From positions 2,108,001 through 2,172,000 of the forward strand of contig CM056880.1 in assembly GCA_029876055.1 (NCBI GenBank): a stretch of 64,000 nucleotides of DNA, given 5' to 3'. Within the stretch, counting starts at the first letter, position 1; every line of letters starts with the position of its first letter. Positions 12,586 to 22,546 of this stretch are shown here, piece after piece. This DNA comes from Madurella fahalii (Eukaryota > Ascomycota > Sordariomycetes > Sordariales). Under the pieces are notes generated by a model. That model saw only the letters and a list, made by a program, of their open reading frames with translations, did not search any database and was not told where the DNA came from. The translations under genes were made by a program, and so were the position numbers.

Positions 12586-14269
12586 TTAGCACCTCACGTA
12601 GTGCCGGCGGGCTCTTTTGACATCAGACCTTTGCCTTTGCACGTGATTTGGCGTTGTTTCCCCCCTTGAGTTGCCATTGATGCTAATTAGTAGCTTGATG
12701 TAGAGAGTCCAGAGTCCTAGGTGGCCTTTGGTAAGAAATCAAGAAGACGATAGCCCGGGCAGCCGAGCCAAAGAGAAAAATGCTTCTCGGGATTGAGGCT
12801 CGCTGGAGGAAACTCGAAATCGTTAAGGCCGAGATTAATACTGTTGGCTGGCGGCGGTTGGGAACGTAAAAGGCTAGCGTCAGCAACATCCTGGACATTA
12901 GTGGCCACGCCCCAGACCCCCAGTCACCGGATATGCTTTCCTAAACTCCGATTATTTTTGGAAGCCCAAGGCGTGTTGTTATGTTCTCTAATCTTAGAGG
13001 ATGACGATATGTACAGGGTTTTAGAACCAACACGCTTTCGTGCAAATTCACACGGCTGCGTTATGAAAGTGGTTCCTCAGCGCCCAAAACGTACGGCCAG
13101 AGGGCATTTGACGACAAGAAATTGTGGATTACGTCAGCGCTAACGAGTACCGGCCGGGGTGTTGGTGCGACCACGGAATCCAGGACCCTGGAAGGTTGTG
13201 CAGCAGACTTCGTCAATGCCATGTTACACAAGCGAATTACTGCAAAGTAAGTTGAATATATCTATCATACAAGATTTCGGTCTTAGATCTCTCGTGCTAA
13301 GCACATTTCCTTGGTCGGTCGTCCCACTTAACCCTTGTTGTCTGCAAATTAGCACGTGACTTCAACCAAAACCGGGCGAAACCGGCCGTCTTGAGAAGAC
13401 GGTTAGACGGGATTCAGGTCCTCGACATCCATTTATATCTCCACTTCATGTTTGTGCAAAAACTGCTTCTTCAGCCCGGAAGCTGCTACTGAGTATTTTA
13501 TGGATTCGCGTTGGTCTTAGCAAGTCGAATTGCGATGAGCCAACGTGTTGGGTTGGCATTGGGCTCTCCGATTAGAGAGCAAGACACCCTGGAATCTCTC
13601 GTAGCTGGATCCTGGAGGGGGGTTTATGTTACACTTTGCCTTCGTCCTTAGACTGGACAATGAGACCACCAATTCTGCTCCTGTTCCCACCCTTATTGCT
13701 CTCCCTACTTGGTGTTTCCCCTGCGTGCAGGATGGTCTCATCCTAACCAGAGTGGGCTGTATCTGTGTATAATACTTTGAACATGTCTTGGTTGCAAAAA
13801 CCTACTATCATGATTGCCCAGCCTTATCCGTCTTATTGTTTACTGTGCTTTGCCCCCGCCTTGATTTAATAGGTATGCGGGCGTAGCTGTGTGTTTCTGC
13901 ACCGTTTCAATGTGAAGGCTAGTAGTAAGGGATGCCTCATTCGTCCTTACTCTTAGGATGGCCCAAGACGTTTCTAGAACGGGCCGTAACATTGATCACG
14001 TTTCGATGGACGCACTTAGAATACCACTACTCCGGTAGATTGGTGGCATTTAAGTAACGCAAGATAGCCGGAGCAAAACACTCAAATTATATTACGCCAT
14101 TAAGGGCCCAAATGCAAACTAATATGCAGGTGGGAAAACGAAAGTAAAACATTACTGCATGGGCCGGAACCCAGAAGCTCCCGAATGCTCTCATCGTACA
14201 GACTTCAGCATCTACATGATATCACAGTGGCTCCTCGCGTAAACGGTTCATTTCAGTCCTATCTGGCCT
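12586..14269. other. Gene-free stretch
   Basis: About 1.7 kb upstream of the acetyltransferase gene. Small ORFs (such as 12717-12908 on minus) have no supporting motif. Confidence 0.4.
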
Positions 14270-14905
14270 TTACAGGCCAAGGGCGGCAAATGCAACAAGC
14301 CCAAGCACCGGTGCAGCACCCATGATGGGACCGGCGGCAGCACCACCAGTGACGACTGCGCTTGATGAGGTTGTCACCGGGAAAGCTCCAGTGCCGGACG
14401 CGACTCCACTCGTGGTCGTTAAGGTGGCTAGGGTGGTGATGTCTGTCTCACTGGCCGTCTCGGCAGGCGGGCGGGGGCCATCGCAGTGCCAATGGTCGCC
14501 GTGAGGCTCGCAGCCAATTGACTCAGTTGGGCTAGGTCCTAGGGAGTTGGTCCCAGGAGCATCGGTGTGCTCCGCGTCGTCGTTGCCATCGTCTCCCCCG
14601 GCGGTAGTGGTGGGCTCGGGGGCGGCGGTTGTCGTCAGAGCGGGCGGAGGGGGGGTCGGAGCCGACGATGTCGAAGGCGGACGAGGGCCTTCACAGTGCC
14701 TGTTGGGAAGGTGTATGTGTGAGTAACGCACCATGTAGAATGCGATGCTTGGATATCCGGAAAGGGTTCGTTGGCCCAGCCAAACTTACCAGTGGTCGCC
14801 ATGAGGCTCACACCCGATGGATTCGGTCGGGGAGGGAGAAAGCACCTGAGCCAAGGCGGGCAGAGAATGCAGCCCGAGGATGAACAAGACAACAGAGGTC
14901 TTCAT
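14270..14905 (-). CDS. GPI-anchored protein with two C-x2-H-x5-C repeats
   Basis: Two exons (14905-14790, 14699-14270) with a 90-nt intron that splits the first repeat codon-perfectly give 181 aa. A signal peptide (MKTSVVLFILGLHSLPALAQ) leads to the repeat PTESIGCEPHGDHWHC at residues 32-41 (Cys to Cys), which recurs at 102-111. A Thr/Pro/Ala linker lies between them. The C-terminus has a Ser/Thr stretch, small residues (TGGAAAG) and a hydrophobic tail, as expected for GPI anchoring to membrane or wall. Each repeat offers two Cys, three His and one Asp, a plausible zinc or copper site. The same spacing recurs in the ZIP transporter encoded about 1.3 kb away on the other strand and in two further neighbours. 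A metal-capture role is inference; the family is not one I can name. Confidence 0.85.
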
Positions 14906-15220
14906 CTCGGCCAATGTAAACGAGAGTGGGGATAAGATGTCGGTGGTTGGTCCGATATTTGGTGGTGTTGTCCGATGCTGTGGCGCTCCGAAACGAATGA
15001 ACAGCGACCCGGGCCTCCAAGACGAGAGTTCATAAATCCAATCCTGGAGAGGCTGAAGGGCGATTTAAAGAACCCATAGCCTCGGATAGCGAGCCAGGTC
15101 AGGCCAGCATGACCGAAGACCGACATTTCCTGTCACCGAGAGGCGGACCAATCGGATAGAGCCAAGACCGAAGTATTGCCACATGCATGGGCGGAATCCT
15201 GGTGTTTCCCCTCGGGCCAT

Positions 15221-15226
15221 CAAGGT
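15221..15226 (+). promoter_or_regulatory. Candidate zinc-response hexamer CAAGGT
   Basis: CAAGGT lies 316 nt upstream of the ATG of the minus-strand GPI repeat gene. It matches the ZafA-type site of Aspergillus from memory; a single hexamer is weak evidence. Confidence 0.3.
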
Positions 15227-15847
15227 CCTCGTTCCTGTTCTGGACCGAACTGCTCTGGCGTTTCTCGTGGGGGTAACATCGAATGCGGGCAGTACACAAG
15301 CGAGATGGATTCGTGCATGTATTGTACTCGGACCTCACATTTCCTCATGACGGTTTAATGCCTTGCATGCGGCTGAGAGGGGTTGCCTTGGTTTTCCGCT
15401 TTGTATCCAACGGAGCAGGCCAGTTTCGGACAACAATGGACACCCTGATGGCTCACTCTGCCTTGGCGTGCTGTCAAGTTGGAAGGTCGGCAGGCACTAG
15501 CAGACACGTCTCTTGAGACGTGGATTGGCTGCTGAAGTACGGCGCCCTGGTTGTGGGGAGTTGCTCCTCAGGAGGTAAACACACATGCGTACCCAATCAT
15601 CGTAATCCCCTCTTCACCCGTCTCATTGGGCATGTGGTACGCATAAACTTCCATGTTTGCAATGACCTGTGGTCGAAGAGCCCTTCACAGAGCCGGTCGC
15701 GGCTCAACTAGGGTACAGCATGCCCTTCGTAAGAGGCACATCTAATCACACACACCCGTGTTGGGCCGCTTCCATCTCACCGAGCCATTTCGACTTGGAC
15801 TACGCAGGCGGTGCGGGCATGACCAGGGTCTCGCGTAAGGAGGTCAA

Positions 15848-15853
15848 CAAGGT
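15848..15853 (+). promoter_or_regulatory. Candidate zinc-response hexamer CAAGGT
   Basis: CAAGGT lies 328 nt upstream of the ZIP transporter ATG. Same reasoning as for the site at 15221. Confidence 0.3.
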
Positions 15854-16180
15854 AATGCCTGGCCTCCTTCGATCTAGTGCAGCAGAGGAGCATTGGGAGG
15901 CCCACAAAGTACTCAGCTTCAACTTTTCTTACGCCACGTTAATCCTTTGTCTTATTAATAGTTTTCTGTCATCACATTCAAAATTCCCGACCCCGCTAGC
16001 CGGCGCCTTACAAAATAGCAACCGAAACTCTAGATCGCCGTAATCGGCCCATTACCAAAAGCCGCCGAATACATATCCTTGGATCCTTGCAAGCCGCAAC
16101 ACTAAATCCGAGAACGCCCTTTTTTGATGTCGCTGGGTGCAGGTCCATTTGAGCAAGTGTCCTAACGCAGATTGCCAACC

Positions 16181-17982
16181 ATGTTAGTTAGGGCTCGGAG
16201 CGTCCTCCTTGGCGCCACCATCGCGCTTTTCATTATGGCTCTTATGGTGAAAATCACCGGGGGATTTCTTCCCAATACCGGTTGGAGACTGCCCTCCATC
16301 TTAGCCAAACTACACAGAGACGAAGCCGAGTTAACGGCGGTGTCTCGATGCCGCTTAGTCGGTTCTGACATGTAAGGCTCCTGGCTGAGCAGATACTTCG
16401 CGGCTGACAAAGAGCTACATCAGAATCTGTGCGTCGGGAGAGGTCAAGTATCTCGTCCACGCAACGGTCACGTCGGCGAGTGAGCTTTCACCCCAGTTCT
16501 CTGGATGTCATGCCCATGAATCACGAATGTAAGGAACTGGACGTTATCTTGGAACCTGGCTCCGGATCTGATTTCATTTAGCTTCTGTCTTACCGGTGAA
16601 GGCGCCGATGTTGAAATCGAACCCCTAGAGAATGCTACTACCCCTGATTCTAAGGGTGTGCCGGGTGAGCGACATTGCCACTTCCACGCCGGGGTAGAGT
16701 AAGTCTGCGCTGCTTCTTGTTCCTCGTCCTCGAATACCTTCCCGCTCAGGACTAACAAAGAGACAGGCACTGTATTGGGGACAAGGCGGACGCGTCAGCT
16801 CTCAACTGCGAGCGCATTGATCGAGACTACAATATCCCGCTCCGGGTGGTAACCTTAGTCGTAGTGCTGATAGCGAGTTCTGTCGGTGTGTTCTGGCATT
16901 CAATTCAGTGAGGTTGGATGAGTAACGGGCTCCTAGGCGTATACGGACCGATCCTTGTTGCAGCTACCATGCCTCTCAAGACCAGCGTCATATCCGCTAT
17001 CCTAAAACAATTCGGCACGGGCATCATCATCTCTACCGCCTTCGTCCACGTAAGTGGTTTACCTTAGTCATCTGCAGATGCCCTATTGAGTCTCTAAGCA
17101 TCCACCCTGCTATATTTCACTGCTAACGACCGCCATTACGAAGTTGTTGACGCACGCAATCTTAATGTTTCAAAACGAATGTCTAGGCGAGCTGTCTTAT
17201 GAGGCAACACCGGCTGTGATCCTTATGGCCGGTATTTTTGTGTCCTTTTTGGCGGAGTGTTGTGTGCAGCAAATCCTCATGTGGCGATCAGCTAAGAAGC
17301 GGAAGACTTTGGAGAACATAGTAGGCGCCGAAATCTCTGCAGATCTCGTCAACGTGGTTATACTCGAAGCCGGCATTATATTCCATTCTCTACGTACGTC
17401 AAATATTGTCACCTTCTGAGACAACTGGCAGGTACTTATGCAATCGTGGTGGTAGTCATTGGCCTCACCTTGGTGGTCACCGGAGACAGCTTCTTTGGTA
17501 CTCTGGCGGCCGTGATTGTCTTCCATCAGGCATTCGAGGGAATCGCCCTTGGAACCCGAATTGCCGCTCTGGGGCATCCCGGTCGAAGCGCCCCCACGGT
17601 TAGACACAGCCACCATCATCATTCCTTTGGGCCGGAAATCCAGGTGGTGTCGGCCGGGGAGACAGCTGTTGCTAAAGTTTCGACAATGCGCAAACTCTTC
17701 CTCGCCAGCGGCTTTGCTTTCGTCACGCCAGCGGGAATGGCGATTGGCATCAGCATTCTGAACGTCTTCAACGGGAATGACCCGTCAACCATAATGGCCA
17801 TTGGGACAATAGATGCATTCTCTGCCGGGATCCTTGTGTGGATAGGTGTGGTTGAGATGTGGGCTCACGATTGGATGATTGGGGGGGAAATCGCACAGTT
17901 GGGCTCGCGGGATAAGTTCCTATGTCTGGCTGGACTCTTAGCCGGGATGGTTAGCATGAGCGTGCTAGGAAAGTGGGCATGA
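16181..17982 (+). CDS. ZIP-family zinc transporter with Cys/His ectodomain repeats
   Basis: Seven exons (16181-16371, 16424-16528, 16582-16698, 16767-16885, 16937-17049, 17144-17393, 17456-17982) give 473 aa. After an N-terminal hydrophobic segment comes an ectodomain with three Cys-x8-Cys units: 57-66 (CRLVGSDIIC, key His lost), 92-101 (CHAHESRIFC) and 131-140 (CHFHAGVEHC). The membrane domain follows, including FGTGIIISTAFVHLLTHA, the metal-binding EAGIIFHSLLIGLTLVV (HS...G) and VFHQAFEGIALG (HQ..EG). The loop after that has RHSHHHHSFG. It ends with SMSVLGKWA as ZIP proteins do. ZIPs move Zn2+ (sometimes Fe2+) into the cytosol; this one is probably in the plasma membrane. The sixth intron must use the TAG at 17453-17455, because an earlier AG would leave only 38 nt. 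Confidence 0.93.
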
Positions 17983-18591
17983 GATGAGCAGCTCTCAGAT
18001 AACGTGAATTCAGGGCGGGAACTCCCAGTAAGCTCGCAGGTTTCAATATACCTTACTAATTAGAACACATAGCCAACTCACCCCGCGGGTCAGAATGTCG
18101 AATCATTGTTTATATAAGGCACCAGCACGCACCTAATACCTCATAAAGCTCCCCAAAGCTCGCCGTCAAATAGGACAGGCGCATTGTGTGGCATGTCAAT
18201 AGGCAATCACTACTCTTAGTTTGGGGTGCTAGCAATCAAGGATAGCCGGCTTGGCCGTGGCTCGCCAGCTCATTCAACTATCTCCCGAAAAGAATGTACG
18301 AAACTAAAGTACTATTGTACTAGTTGTGAACTCAAGACTGAGCCGCCGCTGCCCCTTCCCGGCCATCGAAGCAGCGTGTTGAACCTGCATCAGCAGAGGT
18401 TGAAAATGAAAGTAAGTAAGATGCTAAGGACGAAAGTGCAATCGCCATTCAAGATGTGACATGTGAATCGGGCTGGGAGCTCTCATGTCAGGTTCGGCAG
18501 TCAGCTAATTCAATTTCGTCAGCATGTGACTCTAGGCACGGCCATCACAGTGAGCTACCTTAACCTCGCCCTCGGTTTATGGAGTGCTTCA
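17983..18591. other. Convergent 3' flanks, no gene seen
   Basis: About 600 bases between the ZIP gene and the small secreted protein gene. Only short unsupported ORFs are seen. Confidence 0.45.
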
Positions 18592-18876
18592 TTAGTGGTC
18601 GCCGCAGTGCCACTCGGTGTAACCCGCGGCGCACTGGAACGGCTCGTGCCCTAGATGGCAGTCCAGGCCGGTCGCGGACGGGACGTCAAATCCGTTCGGG
18701 CAGCAGAACTCGCAAGCGTTTTGTCCTGCTTCGCAGTTTCCCTCAACAACAAGCTCTGCGAACTCGGCGCTGCAGGTCTGGCGCTTCAGCTGGAGACCAG
18801 AGCGGCGTGGCCCAGGAACAGCGGCGACCTGGAGGGCAAGTGCCATGGCCGCGAGAAGGACGTTTGCCGCCAGCAT
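18592..18876 (-). CDS. Small secreted Cys/His-rich protein, 94 aa
   Basis: An intronless 94-aa ORF begins with a clear signal peptide (MLAANVLLAAMALALQVAA). A Kex2-type KR pair follows at residues 31-32. The mature part has eight Cys, including a CEFCC cluster. It ends with two overlapping Cys-x8-Cys units, C73 to C82 (CHLGHEPFQC) and C82 to C91 (CAAGYTEWHC), then GDH. The closing TEWHC echoes the DHWHC of the neighbouring GPI proteins. It has no GPI tail, so it is probably released. It is convergent to the ZIP gene and divergent from the large repeat gene. A diffusible zinc-binding protein (zincophore-like) is inference. A general small cysteine-rich effector is the alternative. Confidence 0.75.
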   Translation of the reverse strand: MLAANVLLAAMALALQVAAVPGPRRSGLQLKRQTCSAEFAELVVEGNCEAGQNACEFCCPNGFDVPSATGLDCHLGHEPFQCAAGYTEWHCGDH

Positions 18877-18932
18877 ATTTGCCGAGTTGAGAATGTGTAG
18901 TCGACTGGGGTACTTAGCGATGGAGGGTCGGA

Positions 18933-18938
18933 CAAGGT
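18933..18938 (+). promoter_or_regulatory. Candidate zinc-response hexamer CAAGGT
   Basis: Located 57 nt upstream of the ATG of the 94-aa secreted protein; it could equally be leader sequence. Confidence 0.25.
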
Positions 18939-19313
18939 TCGTGAGTGGGAAATTGGAGCTGAGGGAGAGCGCTGGGCAGGAGGAACTGGCAGGATCGGGG
19001 AGCTCTTGGGTGAGAATGGAGTGCTAACCTCTCTTTTCCAGCTCGTCCCGGAGGGCACAGCCGGTGCCTTTTTATCGTCGGCGACACCCTCCATTCATAA
19101 ACTCGCAAACGCTCTTAGCAGTTACAGATGGTCGCAGCCACCCAAGTTTGACTGTCCCTACGTCAGGGGCCTATGGCAGACCGCAGCAGCTCGCCGCCGA
19201 CTTAACAGCAGTAGGTGCAGTGGTCCGTACAAAGCAAACGGAGGAAAGCGGACAGTTGGCGAGCGGCCCGGGGTCTGACGTGGGGGAAGGGGGGGGGGGG
19301 GGCCGTCTCGAGG

Positions 19314-19319
19314 ACCTTG
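19314..19319 (-). promoter_or_regulatory. Candidate zinc-response hexamer (ACCTTG on +)
   Basis: CAAGGT on the minus strand, between the two divergent secreted-protein genes. Confidence 0.25.
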
Positions 19320-19422
19320 ATGGCCAGTCTACCCCTTCCGGAAGGTGAACCCTTTGGGTTTCTCAGCTCGTTGACATTATTGCCCCACCACTTCCCTGCC
19401 TCCCTCCTCGCCATCCTCCCCA

Positions 19423-19428
19423 ACCTTG
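19423..19428 (-). promoter_or_regulatory. Candidate zinc-response hexamer (ACCTTG on +)
   Basis: CAAGGT on the minus strand, 354 nt upstream of the large repeat gene ATG. Confidence 0.25.
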
Positions 19429-19781
19429 CATCGCGACCGACTTTTGAACGGTGTGTTATTGGAATTTCTCTCTTGGCCGCATGCGACGTGGGTTGCAGCG
19501 GGCAAAAGAAGCTCCGTCTCAACGCGGCCGTCCAATCGACGCGTGCGACGGCCACCGAACAGGACTCCGAGCGCCGTGGCGGCTGGTTGGCGTTGCTGGC
19601 ACAAAGTTCTACTAGCTTCCCGAAGGAATGACGCGGGATATGTGGCGCAACCATAAGCTTGGACTGCGGGCCTAGGTGACCATCATCTTCCTATAGAAAC
19701 CCAGGGTAAGTTGTCGGTTCCCCCTTCTCTTTCCCGCCAGCGGTTTGGAGCGTCGAGGCACGTCAAGTCTAATATCTGCAC

Positions 19782-21169
19782 ATGAAGACGCTGAGCTGGG
19801 TTCCTCACAAGATGTCCACACTCCGGCGACTGCTGCTCGCCGCGGCCCTGTGTCATGTCAGACCGGTCGCCGCAGCTCCCCAGGGTAACATGCCACCGTC
19901 CCCAACCGGACTGGATTGCACGTAAGTCAACCGCCGCGTAATATCTTGGTACGCAACACTGAATCGTGTCGCCGGCAGATTCCATGAAGACCACTGGGAC
20001 TGCATCACGCCGTGCGCCACCAGCACCACAACCCATTGGGGCATAGCCACGACCGTCACCGACTATGCATCCTGGCGCAGCTCCATGAACAGCGCCTACT
20101 CGACCCCGGGCGCCACCTTCTCGGGCTCCAGCATCCCCGTCTATACTACCGTCGGTACCTTTGGCAACGGCGTTCCAGTGACGGCGACGCTCTACTACAA
20201 CTCGGAGGCTTTGTCGAGCGCCGGATATACTATTACCGACACCGTTGTCACTGTCACCTCCTGCCCGCCGACGACTACACCAACATTACCACCGTCCCCT
20301 ACTGGCTCACTGTGCTCACCCCATGGCGATCACTGTAAGGCTCTAGCTACTGTGCATGTGATTTGCCTACTTACTAAGTATATCTAGGGCACTGCGAACC
20401 ATACCCATCAACTACTCTTCCCAGCTCGTCGGTCCCCGGCACCTGCACACCCCACGGCGACCATTGGCATTGCCCGCCTGGAGTCCCAGAGCCTACAACC
20501 CCCCCACCTGCGAGCGGCACCAGTTCCTCCCCTGGCGGGACTTGCACGCCTCACGGTGACCACTGGCATTGTCCTCCTGGGGTGCCAGAGCCAACCACTC
20601 CACCGCCTACTCAGACAGAACCCCCATCCACCACACCCGGACAATGCGAGCCGCACGGTGACCATTGGCACTGCCCGCCCGGCGTCACAGAGCCAACGAC
20701 GCCGCCACCGGCTCACACAAATCCGCCGGCGACAACACAAACCGGACAATGCGAGCCCCACGGCGACCACTGGCATTGCCCGCCAGGTGTCACAGAGCCA
20801 ACGACACCGCCGCCTACGCAAACCGTACCCCCAGGATCCGGCCAGTGTGAGCCTCATGGCGACCATTGGCACTGCCCATCAGGGGTGCCAGAACCGACCA
20901 CCCCCCCGCCGGCCGCGTCGGGAGGCGCTGGGGATGGGGATGAGTGTGAGCCCCACGGGGACCACTGGCACTGCCCGCCCGGCGTAACGGAGCCGACCAC
21001 GCCGCCGGGAGGAGGACAGAACACCCTCACCACCATCGTCAGACCCTCGTCCACGACTCCTCCGTCCCCAATCGTCACAGGCGGCTCCGTCTCAATTTCG
21101 AGGTCTACTTTCCCGCTTCTTGTGACGTCTGTTGTTGCGATTCTCTTCGCTAGCGTTCTCTACTACTAA
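19782..21169 (+). CDS. GPI-anchored multi-repeat C-x2-H-x5-C protein
   Basis: Three exons (19782-19921, 19979-20334, 20388-21169; introns 57 and 53 nt) give 425 aa. A second in-frame ATG at 19812 would give a more compact signal peptide. The first unit, CTFHEDHWDC, is at residues 46-55. A Thr/Ser/Tyr-rich domain of about 100 residues follows, then seven near-perfect CxPHGDHWHC units separated by Pro/Thr linkers (PPGVTEPTTPPP). Five successive units start at 20444, 20543, 20645, 20750 and 20846, and the last at 20945, a period of 32-35 codons. The end (SRSTFPLLVTSVVAILFASVLYY in parts) is a GPI-type hydrophobic tail. Both introns fall in or next to a unit. Eight clustered Cys/His/Asp sites suggest a wall-bound metal sponge feeding the nearby ZIP transporter; this is inference. 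Confidence 0.88.
20444..20974 (+). repeat. Tandem coding repeat, about 99-bp period, 6 units
   Basis: Six copies of a 30-nt core encoding CxPHGDHWHC, each followed by a Pro/Thr linker. Starts are spaced 99, 102, 105, 96 and 99 nt, all multiples of three, so copy number can change without breaking the frame. Confidence 0.85.
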
Positions 21170-22546
21170 GCTTTAAGGAGTAATTAGAGGCGTCTTATCC
21201 GGCTTGGGGTTTTAGCAAGCTCCATGTCCCCGTCTATTTAGTGAATAATTTAATACATATCCGTGGGGACGGATGTTGTTGTCCACACGGTGAGATTATT
21301 CCAGTCCCTTGCCCCAATGCAACTGCCTCATGCGATAAATAGATAAAACCAGCTTGTGTAGATCCTTGTACTGACTTCAAGTTTGACGATATATAATTAG
21401 CAGGACGAGGACGGGTCCCCGACATTAATGCAGTACCTTCGGCCGTTAAGACCGCTGTACTCTGTGCTGCAATATGGCAAATGACGAGCCCTGGGTACAC
21501 ACCATCGTGCACTATAGACGTAACTAGTGAGCGTGTCGTTAATTAATGTCAAGGACCTCCGTCCCTCGTCCGTTATGTAAGGCCTTCGGGAACGAAGGAT
21601 CGTGGGCAGATCGCAATACGACACGAGCTAACGGAGTTGGAGTCTGCGGGTATGAAGGAATTGTTCAATCGCTTTCATCCAACTTACTTAAAATTATGGT
21701 AGTTGAGGCGCACCGGGTGCATGTTTCCGAAGGCCGGATTCAGGGTGAAACCGGACCCTTGACGGGAATGACGAAGACGGATGCCACAGTCTCGTGCAGA
21801 AGAGCACCAAATCCTTATCGACAACTTATCTCTCCATCAGATCACCTGGCTCACAAAACCACTCGTGTGGCCGCACCTCACCAACTTCCCCTCGCCGGGC
21901 GCAACTCTCTGAAACCCAGGACAAAGTCAGCATCCATTGGGACCGGCTGTGATTCGTCCTGGCTTAGTCACGCCTGCAGCCGCATAAGGCGCACTGCGTG
22001 CAGCCACTCGTCCGACTGTGTCGATAACAACAACGGCGGTGGTAAGTAGTCCCTTCCTTCCCAGGCAGGTCGGACGGGTGCCGTAGATTGAGTCGACAGC
22101 GATAATCGCCGCTTCCAGCGCTATACCTTTTTGTCCTTCTCCATTCTGCGAGATGGTCCCGGCTAGAGATCGATTATAGGTGGATTTTGGAGACGACGCC
22201 TGAAGGTGGCAGAGATAAGGTATGTTATTAGCAGAAAGACGATGTAGGTAGTAAAATTGTACCTTATAAGGCCGAGGATCTTTACGAATGCGCCAGTATT
22301 TCTAGTTACTGAGGTGTTTGTGGCGATGTAAGTGGAGTTGTATAAGGCACCAGAATCAACAGATCCTTTTACCTCCGTTAAGGTACGATTACTCACTACA
22401 TACCTAATATCAATGATTTGTCGATGGATCACATTGGAAAATTAAAGAGCAAGGTTCAGGTTCCCTTAAGTCTCTTTCACATGGACTATATGTGACATTT
22501 GCTGTAATTTCCTGAGTCGTAGATACGGTTAAGGTAAGTTAATTAC
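21170..22546. other. Gene-free stretch
   Basis: About 1.4 kb between converging genes. The ORF at 21546-22049 has no family features and is not called. Confidence 0.4.

Larger units (their letters stand above)
14906..16180. promoter_or_regulatory. Shared divergent promoter of the GPI repeat gene and ZIP gene
   Basis: A 1.28-kb intergenic region between divergent genes. It contains two CAAGGT hexamers (15221-15226 and 15848-15853), the motif reported for the Aspergillus zinc-response activator ZafA. No coding signal is seen. Its function as a zinc-responsive promoter is inference. Confidence 0.4.
18877..19781. promoter_or_regulatory. Divergent promoter of the two secreted repeat proteins
   Basis: A 905-bp region holding three CAAGGT/ACCTTG hexamers (18933-18938, 19314-19319, 19423-19428) and a poly-G run at about 19290-19302. 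ORFs in this interval overlap on both strands without motifs and are not called. Confidence 0.4.

Noticed and set aside
12717..12908. 63-aa minus-strand ORF as a 5' exon of the acetyltransferase
   Set aside because: Its sequence does not resemble a GNAT N-terminus and no splice joins it in frame.
17394..17431. 38-nt intron in the ZIP gene
   Set aside because: It is too short for a fungal intron; using the next AG (17454-17455) gives 62 nt and restores the family motif FHSLLIGLTL.
21546..22049. 167-aa plus-strand ORF
   Set aside because: Composition is random, with no motif and no splice logic.
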